Part shown: piece after piece, positions 27,667 through 35,820 of the stretch
Layout of the letters: every line of letters begins with the position of its first letter
Numbering within the stretch: position 1 is the stretch's first letter
Source: [Empedobacter] haloabium
GTDB lineage: Bacteria; Pseudomonadota; Gammaproteobacteria; Burkholderiales; Burkholderiaceae_D
DNA length: 64,000 nucleotides
Assembly: GCA_008011715.2 (NCBI GenBank)
Contig: CP136508.1
Location: 5,828,001-5,892,000 of the forward strand
Direction of reading: 5' to 3'
Notes under the pieces: generated by a model
Told to the model about the DNA's origin: nothing
Database searches by the model: none
The model's input: only the letters and a program-made list of their open reading frames with translations
Program-made: the position numbers and the translations under genes

Positions 27667-30257
27667 TTCGATGGCGCGAATGGACTGTGGGCCTGCGCCG
27701 CGATCAGCAGGCAGGGTACGCAAACCTTGTGGACCGGCGTCTCGCCGGGGAATTGCTGCGGCTTGTCCTGGCCGGGAAAGGTCTGGTGGTCGGCCGCGTA
27801 CATATGATGCTTGCCCGACGTATAGCCCTTGATGCCACCCGCGCTCAATTCGAGCTCGGTGCCGCCGCCGTTGATGCGCACGCCCTTCTTGGCCTTGATC
27901 GTGATCCAGTCCGTCGTGCTGATGATGTCCAGGACCTTCTTGGCCAGCAGCCCCAGCTGCTCGTCCTGGGCCTGGATGGTGACCTTGCCGCTGGCTGCGG
28001 TCAGCTTGGCGCCGCCTTCGTTGGCGAACAGGCTCAGGCCCTGCGCCGCGCGGATGGTGGCGGTCTCGCCGGCCGCGATGTGCGTCGATTTCGCGCTGAC
28101 CACGTCGATGTCGGTGCTGGCGCCCAGGGCGATATTGGCGCCGCTGCCGGCCACGATGCCCGCCGGTCCGCTCAGCGCCACCACGGGCCGGCCCTGCTGC
28201 TCCAGCTCCCGTACCGACTGGAACAGCTGTGCCAGCGCGTCGCCGTCCGGCTTGTCGCCGGCGTGGTCGGTGGCGCGTGCCGCCAGTTCTTTCGCCAGCT
28301 TCTCCAGCCCTTCCGCGATGCGCAGCAGGTCGGGGCGTTCGACGTGGCGTCCGGTCTTGCTGTCGCTGCTTTCCGCCGTCACCAGCACGCCTTCGATGCC
28401 GCGCACGGCCACGTGCTTTTCGCTGCGCAGTTCCGCGCCCTGGCCGCGCTCCTCGCCGAAGCCGGCGCGCCGCGGCTGCGTCAGATAACCCAGGTTCAGC
28501 TGCGACGCCGCGTGGTCGCTGGCCAGCTGCGCGCTGATCTGGCCGGCCGTGTCGTCGAAGCGCAGCTGGTTGCCGCGTCCGCCCTGCCTGACCTCCTTCG
28601 AGCGCATGCCGGAGAGGTAGCGGTTGCCCGGCAGCGTGCCGTTGACGCTCAGCGCCGGTGGATGGCCCTTGCCGTTGTACAGCTGGCCGACGATGACGGG
28701 CTTGTCCGGGTCACCGCCGAGAAACGTGACCAGCACCTCGGAGCCCACCCGCGGCAGGCTGAGCGCGCCGCATTGATTTATCGGCACTGGGCCTTCGCCG
28801 GCCCAGCTGCTGGCCACCCGTATCCATGCGGAGTCGCGTTCCGTGTCCGAGGCGCCGCTGGTGCCGTAGGCGTGCGTATGGTCCTGTTCGCGCGTGCCGG
28901 GAAACCGTACCTTGACGCGGCCCTGCTCGTCGCAGTAGACGTCCTCGCCCTCCGGCCCCACCACGACAGCGCTTTGCGTATGCACCACCGGCAGGTCGGT
29001 GCGCACGTCGTAGGCCGGCACGATGTCGATGCCGCGACGGACTGCCGTGAAGCGGATCTTCGAGCGCTGCTCGCCTGCCATGTCGGCGCTCGACCAGCGG
29101 CTGCGCTGGAACATTCCCTCGACACGGGCTGCCAGTTGTCGCTGCAGATTGTTGTGTGCCGTGACGTGCAGCTCCGTGATGATGAACTCGCGCTCGTCCG
29201 GTGCGTGACGATCGATCTCCGCGTGATCGGCCAGCGTGAAGTACTCGCCGGCGCGGAACGCGCGCACGCTGCCCTCGCCCTGGAAGCACTTGGTCTCGTA
29301 ATCGTGGCGCCGCATCGCCAACGTGCCCAACGCCATCAGGTCGCCGTGGCTGTCGCCGGCGTGCGGCATCACGACCTGGTAGTCGTTCAGCGTCGCGCTG
29401 ACGCCGGCAAAGGAGTTCCTGACGTGGCTTTCCGCCGTCACGCTCATCAACGCCTGGGCATACGGTTCCGCGTAATTCCAGCTGTGGCGTGTGACGCTGG
29501 CTGGCTGCAGCGTGCGCACGCCGTTCCAGCTGGTGATGCTGTCGCGTTCCTCGGTCGCACCGTCGCGGTGGTAGCGTACCGTGCCGGCGGCGTTGGGCCG
29601 GCAGCTGTCCGCATGGTTCCACAACACCATGCAGTGCGCCACGTACTCCCGGGCAGCGTCCGGCGCGAAATGCCAGTTGATGCCGCGGCGCTTCAGCAAC
29701 CGCCGGATGAAGGCGGCATCCGACTCGTTGTGCTGCATCGTGAATTCTCGCTGCGGATAGTCGGCCATGCCGACCATCGGGTCCACCTCGAGCCGGAACT
29801 GGGTGGCCAGCACCTGGCTCATGTGCTGCCATTCGCCGACCAGCAACCGGACGATATCGACTTCGTTCTTGTTGCGGAAAATGCGCGTGTTGATGCGTTT
29901 TTCCATCACCGCCAGCGCGTCGCGGATAACGAGCTGGTAGCTCGCCAGGCCGCCGTCGCTGTCGCCGCTGGCGGCTTGCGTGACGATACCGGCCACTGTG
30001 CGCAGCTCGCCCGTGTCCGTCACGAAGTCGATGGCGGCCGGCAGTGCAATGAATTCCTTCAGCGGCAGATAGGCGTCGAGGGCCACGCACAACACGCGGT
30101 ACTCGAAGCCACCACAGATCGACTCCACGCCCTCCACCCGCTGCGGCAGCAGCACGTCCTCCAGCAGCATGCGCGGGTGATCGATGCGCAGTCTCAGCGG
30201 CCGGTTGTCCGTGATCAGGTCGCGGGGCAGCCGCAGGAAATCGCTGAGGGCATTCAT
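27663..30257 (-). CDS. vgrG: Type VI secretion spike protein VgrG
   Basis: An 864-residue spike protein. The first 400 residues are gp27-like (SYQLVIRDALAVMEKRINTR, DYPQREFTMQHNESD). An OB-fold gp5-like part follows (YCDEQGRVKVRFPG, RVGSEVLVTFLGGDPDKP). The C-terminal beta-helix contains a DUF2345 region with many VTIQAQ/ITIKAKKG-type repeats. No enzymatic extension is seen. The ATG at 30257 gives the family start MNALSDFLRL. No structural tss genes are in the window, so this is an orphan vgrG island. Confidence 0.93.
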   Translation of the reverse strand: MNALSDFLRLPRDLITDNRPLRLRIDHPRMLLEDVLLPQRVEGVESICGGFEYRVLCVALDAYLPLKEFIALPAAIDFVTDTGELRTVAGIVTQAASGDSDGGLASYQLVIRDALAVMEKRINTRIFRNKNEVDIVRLLVGEWQHMSQVLATQFRLEVDPMVGMADYPQREFTMQHNESDAAFIRRLLKRRGINWHFAPDAAREYVAHCMVLWNHADSCRPNAAGTVRYHRDGATEERDSITSWNGVRTLQPASVTRHSWNYAEPYAQALMSVTAESHVRNSFAGVSATLNDYQVVMPHAGDSHGDLMALGTLAMRRHDYETKCFQGEGSVRAFRAGEYFTLADHAEIDRHAPDEREFIITELHVTAHNNLQRQLAARVEGMFQRSRWSSADMAGEQRSKIRFTAVRRGIDIVPAYDVRTDLPVVHTQSAVVVGPEGEDVYCDEQGRVKVRFPGTREQDHTHAYGTSGASDTERDSAWIRVASSWAGEGPVPINQCGALSLPRVGSEVLVTFLGGDPDKPVIVGQLYNGKGHPPALSVNGTLPGNRYLSGMRSKEVRQGGRGNQLRFDDTAGQISAQLASDHAASQLNLGYLTQPRRAGFGEERGQGAELRSEKHVAVRGIEGVLVTAESSDSKTGRHVERPDLLRIAEGLEKLAKELAARATDHAGDKPDGDALAQLFQSVRELEQQGRPVVALSGPAGIVAGSGANIALGASTDIDVVSAKSTHIAAGETATIRAAQGLSLFANEGGAKLTAASGKVTIQAQDEQLGLLAKKVLDIISTTDWITIKAKKGVRINGGGTELELSAGGIKGYTSGKHHMYAADHQTFPGQDKPQQFPGETPVHKVCVPCLLIAAQAHSPFAPSK

Positions 30258-30332
30258 CGCCGCCTCAAAAAAATGATGAGAGGCAATGTTTACACAGCCG
30301 TTGGCGCGCATGCTTGCGCTACCACAACGGAA

Positions 30333-31265
30333 TCAGACCGGTGTTGCCACCCAGCCGCGCACTGGTCCCTCGAAGCGCTCCACGAGGAAATCGATAAACA
30401 CCCGCACCCGCGCCGGCATGTGCTTCTGGTTGCGGAAGATGATGTGGATCTCTTCCAGGTCACCCGGATTGAACGCCGCCAGTACCTCGACAAGGCGTCC
30501 TTCCGCGATATCGCGCGCGATATGGAACATGCCCAGGCGCGCGATGCCCAGGCCCTCCAGCGCCAGTTGGCGCATCGTTTCGCCGTTGTTCGTCAGCATG
30601 CCGCCCTGCACCGGCAGCAGCTCCGCGCGGCCGTCCACCACGAAGGGCCACTCGTCCCGTGAGCGCCGGAAGTTGAAGTTCAGGCAGCGATACGCGGCCA
30701 GGTCGGCCGGCGTGGCCGGCGTGCCGTGACGGGCCAGGTAGGCTGGGGAAGCGACGACGGCGCGGCGGCTGTCGCCCAACTTGCGGGCGCGGAAGGTGGC
30801 GTCCGCCAGGGGCCCCATCCGGATGGCGACGTCGGTCTGCTCGCGCTGCAGGTCCACCAGCGCATCGGACAGCGACAGGTCCACCGTCACGTCCGGATAA
30901 CGTTCGCTGAACGCGGCCAGTAGCGGCACCACGTGGTGGGTGCCGAACGGGACCGACGTGTTCACGCGCAGCAGGCCGCGCGGCGCCACCCCGCCGCTGC
31001 CCAGGCCCAGCTCCGCTTCGTCGATGTCGGCCAGGATGCGCAGGCAGGCCTCGTGAAAGGCGCGGCCTTCCGGCGTCAATGTCAGTTGACGCGTCGAGCG
31101 TTGCAGCAAGGTGACGCCCAGCCGTTCCTCCGTGCGCGTGACCAGCTTGCTGACGGCCGATGGCGTCAGTCGCAAGGCGTCGGCGGCGGCCGAGAAACTG
31201 CCCAGCTCGACCACCCGGGCAAACACCGTCATTTCCCAACTGCGTGTGTCCATGACCTCATCCAT
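30333..31265 (-). CDS. LysR-family transcriptional regulator
   Basis: A 310-residue regulator with a winged helix at residues 8-65 (FSAAADALRLTPSAVSKLV) and a LysR substrate-binding domain. It resembles the AaeR/DsdC-like subgroup that often controls a neighbouring oxidoreductase. It is divergent from the SDR gene with 96 bases between, so it most likely regulates that gene and itself. The start is either the ATG at 31265 or the one at 31253. Confidence 0.92.
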   Translation of the reverse strand: MDEVMDTRSWEMTVFARVVELGSFSAAADALRLTPSAVSKLVTRTEERLGVTLLQRSTRQLTLTPEGRAFHEACLRILADIDEAELGLGSGGVAPRGLLRVNTSVPFGTHHVVPLLAAFSERYPDVTVDLSLSDALVDLQREQTDVAIRMGPLADATFRARKLGDSRRAVVASPAYLARHGTPATPADLAAYRCLNFNFRRSRDEWPFVVDGRAELLPVQGGMLTNNGETMRQLALEGLGIARLGMFHIARDIAEGRLVEVLAAFNPGDLEEIHIIFRNQKHMPARVRVFIDFLVERFEGPVRGWVATPV

Positions 31266-31361
31266 GAATTGAATTCACAGATGATATTCCATTATGGCGG
31301 CTTATCGCTGGAGTACGCCGGCGCGATACTGCCTCCATCGACACCTCATGGAGAAACCAGA

Positions 31362-32150
31362 ATGAACCTGCACCTCGCCGGCAAGACCGCCCTCGTTACC
31401 GCTTCCACCGCCGGTATCGGCCACGCCATCGCGGCGCAGTTGCTGGAGGATGGCGCCACCGTCATCGTCAACGGCCGCACGGCGGACGCCGTCGACGCGG
31501 CCATCACGGCGCTGGCGCAGCGCTTCGACGCCGCCCGCATCAAGCCGCTGGTGGCCGACATGGCCGTTGCCGACGCAGAGCAGATCGCGCGTGCGGCCTA
31601 CCCGGACATCGACATCCTCGTCAACAACCTGGGCCGTTACGAGTTGAGCGACTTCTTCGAGACCACGGACGCGGACTGGGAGGCGATGTTCAACTTTAAC
31701 GTGTGGAGCGGCGTGCGCCTGGCGCGCACCTATATGAAAGGGATGCTGGCACGTGGCCACGGCCGCGTGGTGTTCATCTCCAGCGAAGTGGCCGTGACGC
31801 CGATGGCCGCGATGGCGCACTACAGCGCCAGCAAGGCAACCCAGCTGTCGATCTCGCGCAGCCTGGCCGAGCTGACCAAGGGCACCGCCGTCACTGTCAA
31901 CGCCGTGCTGCCCGGCCCCACCGAGACGGAAAGCCTGAAGGGCTTCATCGAATCGGTCAATCCGGACCTGGCGTATGCGGAGGCGGAACGCAAGTTCATG
32001 GCCGAGAATCGGCCGTCGTCGCTGATCTATCGGCTGGCCAAGCCGGCGGAAGTGGCGAATGTCGTCGCGTTCCTGGCCAGCGAGCGAGCTGCCGTCATCA
32101 ATGGCGCCGCCATCCGCGCCGAGGGCGGTACCGTGCCGACGATCGCCTGA
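31362..32150 (+). CDS. Short-chain dehydrogenase/reductase
   Basis: A 262-residue NAD(P)-dependent oxidoreductase with a Rossmann motif TASTAGIG, the NNLG motif and the active-site pair in YSASK (Tyr/Lys), preceded by a catalytic Ser in VFISSEVAV. It resembles 3-oxoacyl-ACP reductase-like enzymes, but the substrate is unknown. The ATG at 31362 was chosen by family alignment; longer in-frame sequence overlaps the LysR gene. Its stop codon directly abuts the stop of the convergent fccB gene. Confidence 0.9.
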   Translation: MNLHLAGKTALVTASTAGIGHAIAAQLLEDGATVIVNGRTADAVDAAITALAQRFDAARIKPLVADMAVADAEQIARAAYPDIDILVNNLGRYELSDFFETTDADWEAMFNFNVWSGVRLARTYMKGMLARGHGRVVFISSEVAVTPMAAMAHYSASKATQLSISRSLAELTKGTAVTVNAVLPGPTETESLKGFIESVNPDLAYAEAERKFMAENRPSSLIYRLAKPAEVANVVAFLASERAAVINGAAIRAEGGTVPTIA

Positions 32151-33413
32151 TCAGCCCAGCGTATCCGCCCAGATATTGGCGGCCCAGCTGAAGGCGTAGG
32201 TGCCCTCCAGCGCGCTGGCTTCTTTCGACAGCCCGCCGGAGCCAGGCACCACCAGCAGCGTCTTCTTGGCAGCGTCATAGGCGTGCACCGAGGCGACGTG
32301 GATGACGTCGCGGTCGGAGACGAAGCTGTAGCACGTATTCGTCAGCACCGGCGCGGCGGCGGGGGCGCGGCCGGCCAGCAGGTCGACCACGGCCGCGGCG
32401 CACACCTTGCCGTGCTGGTTCGCCATGTGGGCGGACTTCGGCATCAGCGGCGCCGTCTGGATCGCGTCGCCGATGACGTGGATGCCCGCTGCTTGCGTCG
32501 ATTCGAACGTGCGGAAGTCCACCTCGCACCAGCGGCCGTTGGCAGTGGCGAGGCCCGTCTGCGCGGCGATCGCGCCAGCGCGGTGCGGCGGGATCACGTT
32601 CAGCACGTCCGCCCGTACCCGCTCGCCCAGTTCCGAGACCGTCGTGCGCGCGGCCACGTCCACGTCCACCGTGCGAAAACCGGGCCGGTACTCAAGGATG
32701 CCTTTGTAGCGCTCGCGCCAGATGCGCTTGAACAGCGGGCCTTTCGACACCACGTCCTCGTTCGCATCGAGCAGCAGCACTTTCGAGCGCGGCTTGTGGC
32801 GGCTGAAGTAGAACGCCACCTGGCAGGCGCGCTCGTACGGTCCGGGTGGGCAGCGAAACGGCGCTGGCGGCACCGCCAGCGCATAGACGCCGCCGTCGGG
32901 CATCGCTTCCAGCTGCGCGCGCAGCGCCGTCGTCTGCGCGCCCGCCTTCCATGCATGCAGCACCCGTTCCTGCGCGCCCGGCGCCGCCAGGCCCGGCAAG
33001 GCATTCATCAGGAACTCGATGCCGGGCGACAGGATCAGCCGGTCGTACACCAGCAGGCTGCCGCTGGCCAGCACCACGGTGCGCCTGGCTACGTCGATGC
33101 TGGCCGCGCTGTCGGCCAGGATGCGCACGCCGTGCCGGGCCAGCCCGTCGTAGCGCAAGGTCAGGTCGCCGATGCGGCGGCTGCCGCCCAGCACCAGGTT
33201 CGACAGCGGGCAGGAGATCATCGTGGGGTTCGGCTCGACCAAGGTGACGTCGATGTCGCCGCCGCTCCACAGGCGCACGTAGCGGGCCGCCGTGGCGCCG
33301 CCGTAGCCGCCGCCGACCACCACGACGTGGGGCTTCGCCTTCGGGGCCACGCTCGTGCAGGCGGACAGCAGGGCTGCGGTGCTGCCTGCCGCGAGGAAGG
33401 TGCGGCGCTTCAT
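32151..33413 (-). CDS. fccB: Flavocytochrome c sulfide dehydrogenase, flavin subunit
   Basis: A 420-residue FAD protein that oxidises sulfide in the periplasm and passes electrons to a c-type cytochrome. It starts with a twin-arginine-like leader (MKRRTFLAAGSTAALLSACT). The FAD site is VVVVGGGYGGATAARY. Redox cysteines appear in ISCPLSNLVLGG and NTCYSF. The C-terminal FCSD-type dimer domain is present (AFSWAANIWADTLG). The ATG at 33413 overlaps the fccA stop (ATGA). A role in sulfide or polysulfide metabolism fits the adjacent sox genes. Confidence 0.88.
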   Translation of the reverse strand: MKRRTFLAAGSTAALLSACTSVAPKAKPHVVVVGGGYGGATAARYVRLWSGGDIDVTLVEPNPTMISCPLSNLVLGGSRRIGDLTLRYDGLARHGVRILADSAASIDVARRTVVLASGSLLVYDRLILSPGIEFLMNALPGLAAPGAQERVLHAWKAGAQTTALRAQLEAMPDGGVYALAVPPAPFRCPPGPYERACQVAFYFSRHKPRSKVLLLDANEDVVSKGPLFKRIWRERYKGILEYRPGFRTVDVDVAARTTVSELGERVRADVLNVIPPHRAGAIAAQTGLATANGRWCEVDFRTFESTQAAGIHVIGDAIQTAPLMPKSAHMANQHGKVCAAAVVDLLAGRAPAAAPVLTNTCYSFVSDRDVIHVASVHAYDAAKKTLLVVPGSGGLSKEASALEGTYAFSWAANIWADTLG

Positions 33414-33787
33414 TTGCGGACCTCGGCGCAATTTGAGGTAGACCCGAGGTGACAGGCTCCCATCCACGGGTCGGAGACCCGCGGATGGGAGCCTGTCACC
33501 GGTGCCTCAGCGAACCACGCGGCGATCAGCGCCAGCTGTTCGTCCGTGTAGCCCTTGGCCAGTTGCGTCATGATCGTTGCCGGACGCGTGCCGGCCTTGA
33601 AAGCGCGCAGGCTGGCCAGCAGCGCTTCCTGCGACTGCCCGGCCAAGGGCGGCAGCGCGTTGCCCTGGACGGGCGTGGTGCTGTGACAGGCGGTGCACGT
33701 GGCGGCGAGCCGCGCGCCTTCGCTGATCGGTCCGGCCGCGGCGACCGGCGCGCTTGCCGCCAGCAGCAGTAAGGCTATCGCTCGCAT
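33410..33787 (-). CDS. fccA: Sulfide dehydrogenase cytochrome subunit (c-type, mono-haem)
   Basis: A 125-residue periplasmic cytochrome. The signal peptide ends around PVAAAG, the haem site is CTACH, and a class I cytochrome core follows (TIMTQLAKGYTDEQLALIAAWF). It should accept electrons from FccB. The last 30 residues are abnormal: they are encoded by a 53-base palindrome (33448-33500) plus about 35 bases, and extend the frame into fccB. A typical cytochrome would end shortly after AAWFAE. The ATG at 33787 is ten bases from the soxA stop. Confidence 0.85.
   Translation of the reverse strand: MRAIALLLLAASAPVAAAGPISEGARLAATCTACHSTTPVQGNALPPLAGQSQEALLASLRAFKAGTRPATIMTQLAKGYTDEQLALIAAWFAEAPVTGSHPRVSDPWMGACHLGSTSNCAEVRK
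33448..33500. repeat. 53-base palindrome inside the fccA 3' coding end
   Basis: Arms of 25 bases beginning GGTGACAGGCTCCC, with one mismatch, flank the loop GGA. The size and layout equal the element at 6553-6605. It is translated as part of the fccA tail and may weaken readthrough or coupling to fccB. Confidence 0.85.
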
Positions 33788-33797
33788 CGCAATTCCT

Positions 33798-34550
33798 TCA
33801 CGGTCGTACTCCAGGCGTTTCCAGCGGCATGCCCTGCGCGCGCAAGGCCAGCCACGCTTCCAGGTCCACCAGCTCCTGCGCGCCCAGCGGCGGCACCTGT
33901 GCGCGCACCCCACTCATGCAATTGCGCAGGCGCCGCTGCAGGCTGCCCATGCCCTGCCATTCCAGGCGGTAGATCGGATAGGCGTTGGCGTGCGCCTGCG
34001 GGATCGTGGCGCCGGCCAGCTTGCGGCCCCAATTATCGTCGTGGCACTGCGCGCACGACAGGTTGAGCTGGCCGATGCGCTGACCGTACAGTTCTTTACC
34101 CCGTGCCGCCGCCGCGCGCGTGGCCGCATCCGCCGGCGGTGCCAGCGGCAGGCCGCGCGACTGCAGCGCCACGTGCGCCTCGAGGCCCAGCAACGCTGCC
34201 GACTCGGGCGTGAACGCCGGTGCCTGCTGCTTGCCGGTGCGGCACAGGTTGATGCGCTCGCCCAGCGTGATCACGCGGCCGGCGCCCCGGTCGAAAGCAG
34301 GATAGCGGGCGGCCACGCCGCGCATGCCGGCCGCGTCGCCATGGCAGGCCGCGCAGCTCCGGTCGGCCTTGCCGGCCTTTGTCTCCCACAGCGCGGCGCC
34401 ATTCGCCACCCACAGCATCGCCGGATTTTGTGTGTCGTCGCGCTGCATGGCGCGTGTGGACTCGCTCATGAATTCGGCGCCCGACTTGCGTGCCTCCTGC
34501 GCGGCTGTGCTGGCGGCGACCAGCGCCAGCGCGATGCCGAGGCGCCTCAT
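33798..34550 (-). CDS. soxA: Sulfur oxidation c-type cytochrome SoxA (di-haem)
   Basis: A 250-residue periplasmic cytochrome with two haem sites, CAACH and CAQCH, and the SoxA active-site cysteine in NCMSGVRAQ. A signal peptide covers about residues 1-18. With SoxX it normally joins a sulfur substrate oxidatively to the SoxY cysteine. The start at 34550 overlaps the soxZ stop (ATGA). It is followed by fccA. Confidence 0.92.
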   Translation of the reverse strand: MRRLGIALALVAASTAAQEARKSGAEFMSESTRAMQRDDTQNPAMLWVANGAALWETKAGKADRSCAACHGDAAGMRGVAARYPAFDRGAGRVITLGERINLCRTGKQQAPAFTPESAALLGLEAHVALQSRGLPLAPPADAATRAAAARGKELYGQRIGQLNLSCAQCHDDNWGRKLAGATIPQAHANAYPIYRLEWQGMGSLQRRLRNCMSGVRAQVPPLGAQELVDLEAWLALRAQGMPLETPGVRP

Positions 34551-34873
34551 GGCGCCACCGTCAGCGTCTTGCGCTCCGTTTTCGCGAAGCCGTTATCGCC
34601 GCGCCACGTGAATTCCAGCGTGCCCGTGACGGTCGCGCGGGTAAAGAACGCCAGGTAGGGATTGGCGGCGATGGCCGGATGCAGCTCGGCCGCGAAGACC
34701 TGCTCGCCGTCGTAGGTGCAGGTAAAACGGCGGATGACGTCCTGCGGTACCGGCTTGCCGTCCGCGCCGGGCCGGTAGCCCGATTCCATCGGATGCGCGA
34801 TCAGCGCGCGGATCTCGACGATCTCGCCGGCCTTGGCGCTGGCCGGCATATGGATCAGCGCGCGCGCGGTCAC
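34547..34873 (-). CDS. soxZ: Sulfur carrier subunit SoxZ
   Basis: A 108-residue beta-sandwich protein starting MTARALIHMPASAKAGEIVE, with HPMESGYR and FTWRGDNGFAKTERKT typical of SoxZ. It pairs with SoxY as the sulfur carrier, and usually reaches the periplasm with SoxY because it lacks its own signal peptide. The start is a GTG at 34873 overlapping the soxY stop. Its ribosome site (GAAGGAGAG) is encoded within the soxY tail. Confidence 0.92.
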   Translation of the reverse strand: MTARALIHMPASAKAGEIVEIRALIAHPMESGYRPGADGKPVPQDVIRRFTCTYDGEQVFAAELHPAIAANPYLAFFTRATVTGTLEFTWRGDNGFAKTERKTLTVAP

Positions 34874-35325
34874 GGTGCCTCTCCTTCGATGCAGGCAGCC
34901 AGCGTGACGATGACGTCCGCCGTCTGCTGCCAGCAGCTGCCGTCGCTCAGCTTTGCCACCGCCGTCAGCCGCTGCGACGTGGCGAGGCGGATGCGGGTCG
35001 AGACCTCGGCCTTGCCGGCGCGCGGACCAAGCGTGCAGCGGATCACGTCCGCCTCCGGGTTCTTCTCGTTGAAGAGGGCGATGCCGGTGACGTGGTCGGT
35101 GGCCGTCATCGGACTGTCCACCCGGATCGTGACGGGGACCGCGTTGCCGTTGTCGATCAGCTGGGCGATCTCGAACGTGACGCGGCCGGTTTTCGGCGCG
35201 ACGTCGCCCGTGTACGCGGCGATGGCCTGCGCCATGCGCTCCGGCGTGGCCGCGGCGGGACGCACCAGTACCGACAGCGTGCCTGCGGCGATCAGCTGGC
35301 GGCGGCGGACATTTGGCCTAGTCAT
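34870..35325 (-). CDS. SoxY-related sulfur carrier with AACIE arm
   Basis: A 151-residue periplasmic protein with a twin-arginine-type leader (VRRRQLIAAGTLSV) and a SoxY-like beta domain (APKTGRVTFEIAQLIDNGN, PMTATDHVTGIALFNEKNP). Canonical SoxY ends with GGCGG, whose cysteine carries the substrate. Here the tail reads TLAACIEGEAP, with Cys145 kept but the glycines replaced. This matches the known SoxY-related group with an AACIE arm. It overlaps soxX and soxZ by four bases each. The altered arm may carry a different sulfur species or limit access by SoxB/SoxCD, neither of which is here. Confidence 0.85.
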   Translation of the reverse strand: MTRPNVRRRQLIAAGTLSVLVRPAAATPERMAQAIAAYTGDVAPKTGRVTFEIAQLIDNGNAVPVTIRVDSPMTATDHVTGIALFNEKNPEADVIRCTLGPRAGKAEVSTRIRLATSQRLTAVAKLSDGSCWQQTADVIVTLAACIEGEAP

Positions 35326-35819
35326 GATGGATTGCGCAGCGTGGCCAGGTACGCTACCACGTCTTCGATCTGCTGCGCGGACAGCAGCGGCTTGCCCTGC
35401 TGCGCCGGCGCCACGCGCGCCAGGCCGCTGCCGCGGTGATACGACGGCATGATCGTGCCCGGATTGATGCGGGCCGGGTCGGCCACGCGCAGGCGCAGTT
35501 GTGGCACCGTCCAGCGGCTGCCCGTGCCGGCCAGGTTGGGGGCGAGATTGCCCTGGAACGGTTCTTCCGAAATTGGCGCCGTGTGGCACAGCAGGCAGGT
35601 GCCGAGCTGGCGGTTGGCGACGATGGCGCGGCCGCGGGTGGGGTCGCCCGGGGTGGTGTTGGGGAGGGGATTCGGCAGCGTGTCGGTTTGGCCTTGAGCT
35701 GGTGGAAGGACGGCACACGCCAGCAACACCGGGGACAGCCCCCTTGCCAGCGCTTGCCATCCCTTGCGGGCGACAGCAGTGGCGGGGTCAGTCCCCTCGG
35801 TCAGCTCCTCGGCATGCAC
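35322..35819 (-). CDS. soxX: Sulfur oxidation c-type cytochrome SoxX
   Basis: A roughly 165-residue mono-haem cytochrome with a CLLCH haem site and a methionine ligand region (NPGTIMPSYHRG). The pattern NLAPNLAGTGSRW and LATLRNPS fits SoxX, partner of SoxA. The only in-frame start seen is a GTG at 35819, two bases after the iorB stop. The first 30 residues include two repeat arms (encoding GTDP and GLSP) before a signal-peptide-like stretch PVLLACAVLPPAQGQ. The true start is therefore uncertain. Confidence 0.83.
   Translation of the reverse strand: MHAEELTEGTDPATAVARKGWQALARGLSPVLLACAVLPPAQGQTDTLPNPLPNTTPGDPTRGRAIVANRQLGTCLLCHTAPISEEPFQGNLAPNLAGTGSRWTVPQLRLRVADPARINPGTIMPSYHRGSGLARVAPAQQGKPLLSAQQIEDVVAYLATLRNPS
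35731..35796. repeat. REP-like arms inside the soxX 5' coding end
   Basis: GGGGACAGCCCCC (35731-35743) and GGGGTCAGTCCCC (35784-35796) pair with two mismatches around a 40-base loop. They belong to the family at 56971-57071. They are translated as part of the soxX leader. Confidence 0.6.
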
Positions 35820-35820
35820 G

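Noticed and set aside
30933..31361. An N-terminal extension of the SDR protein
   Set aside because: It overlaps the LysR gene on the other strand and lacks SDR features; the Rossmann strand starts right after the ATG at 31362.
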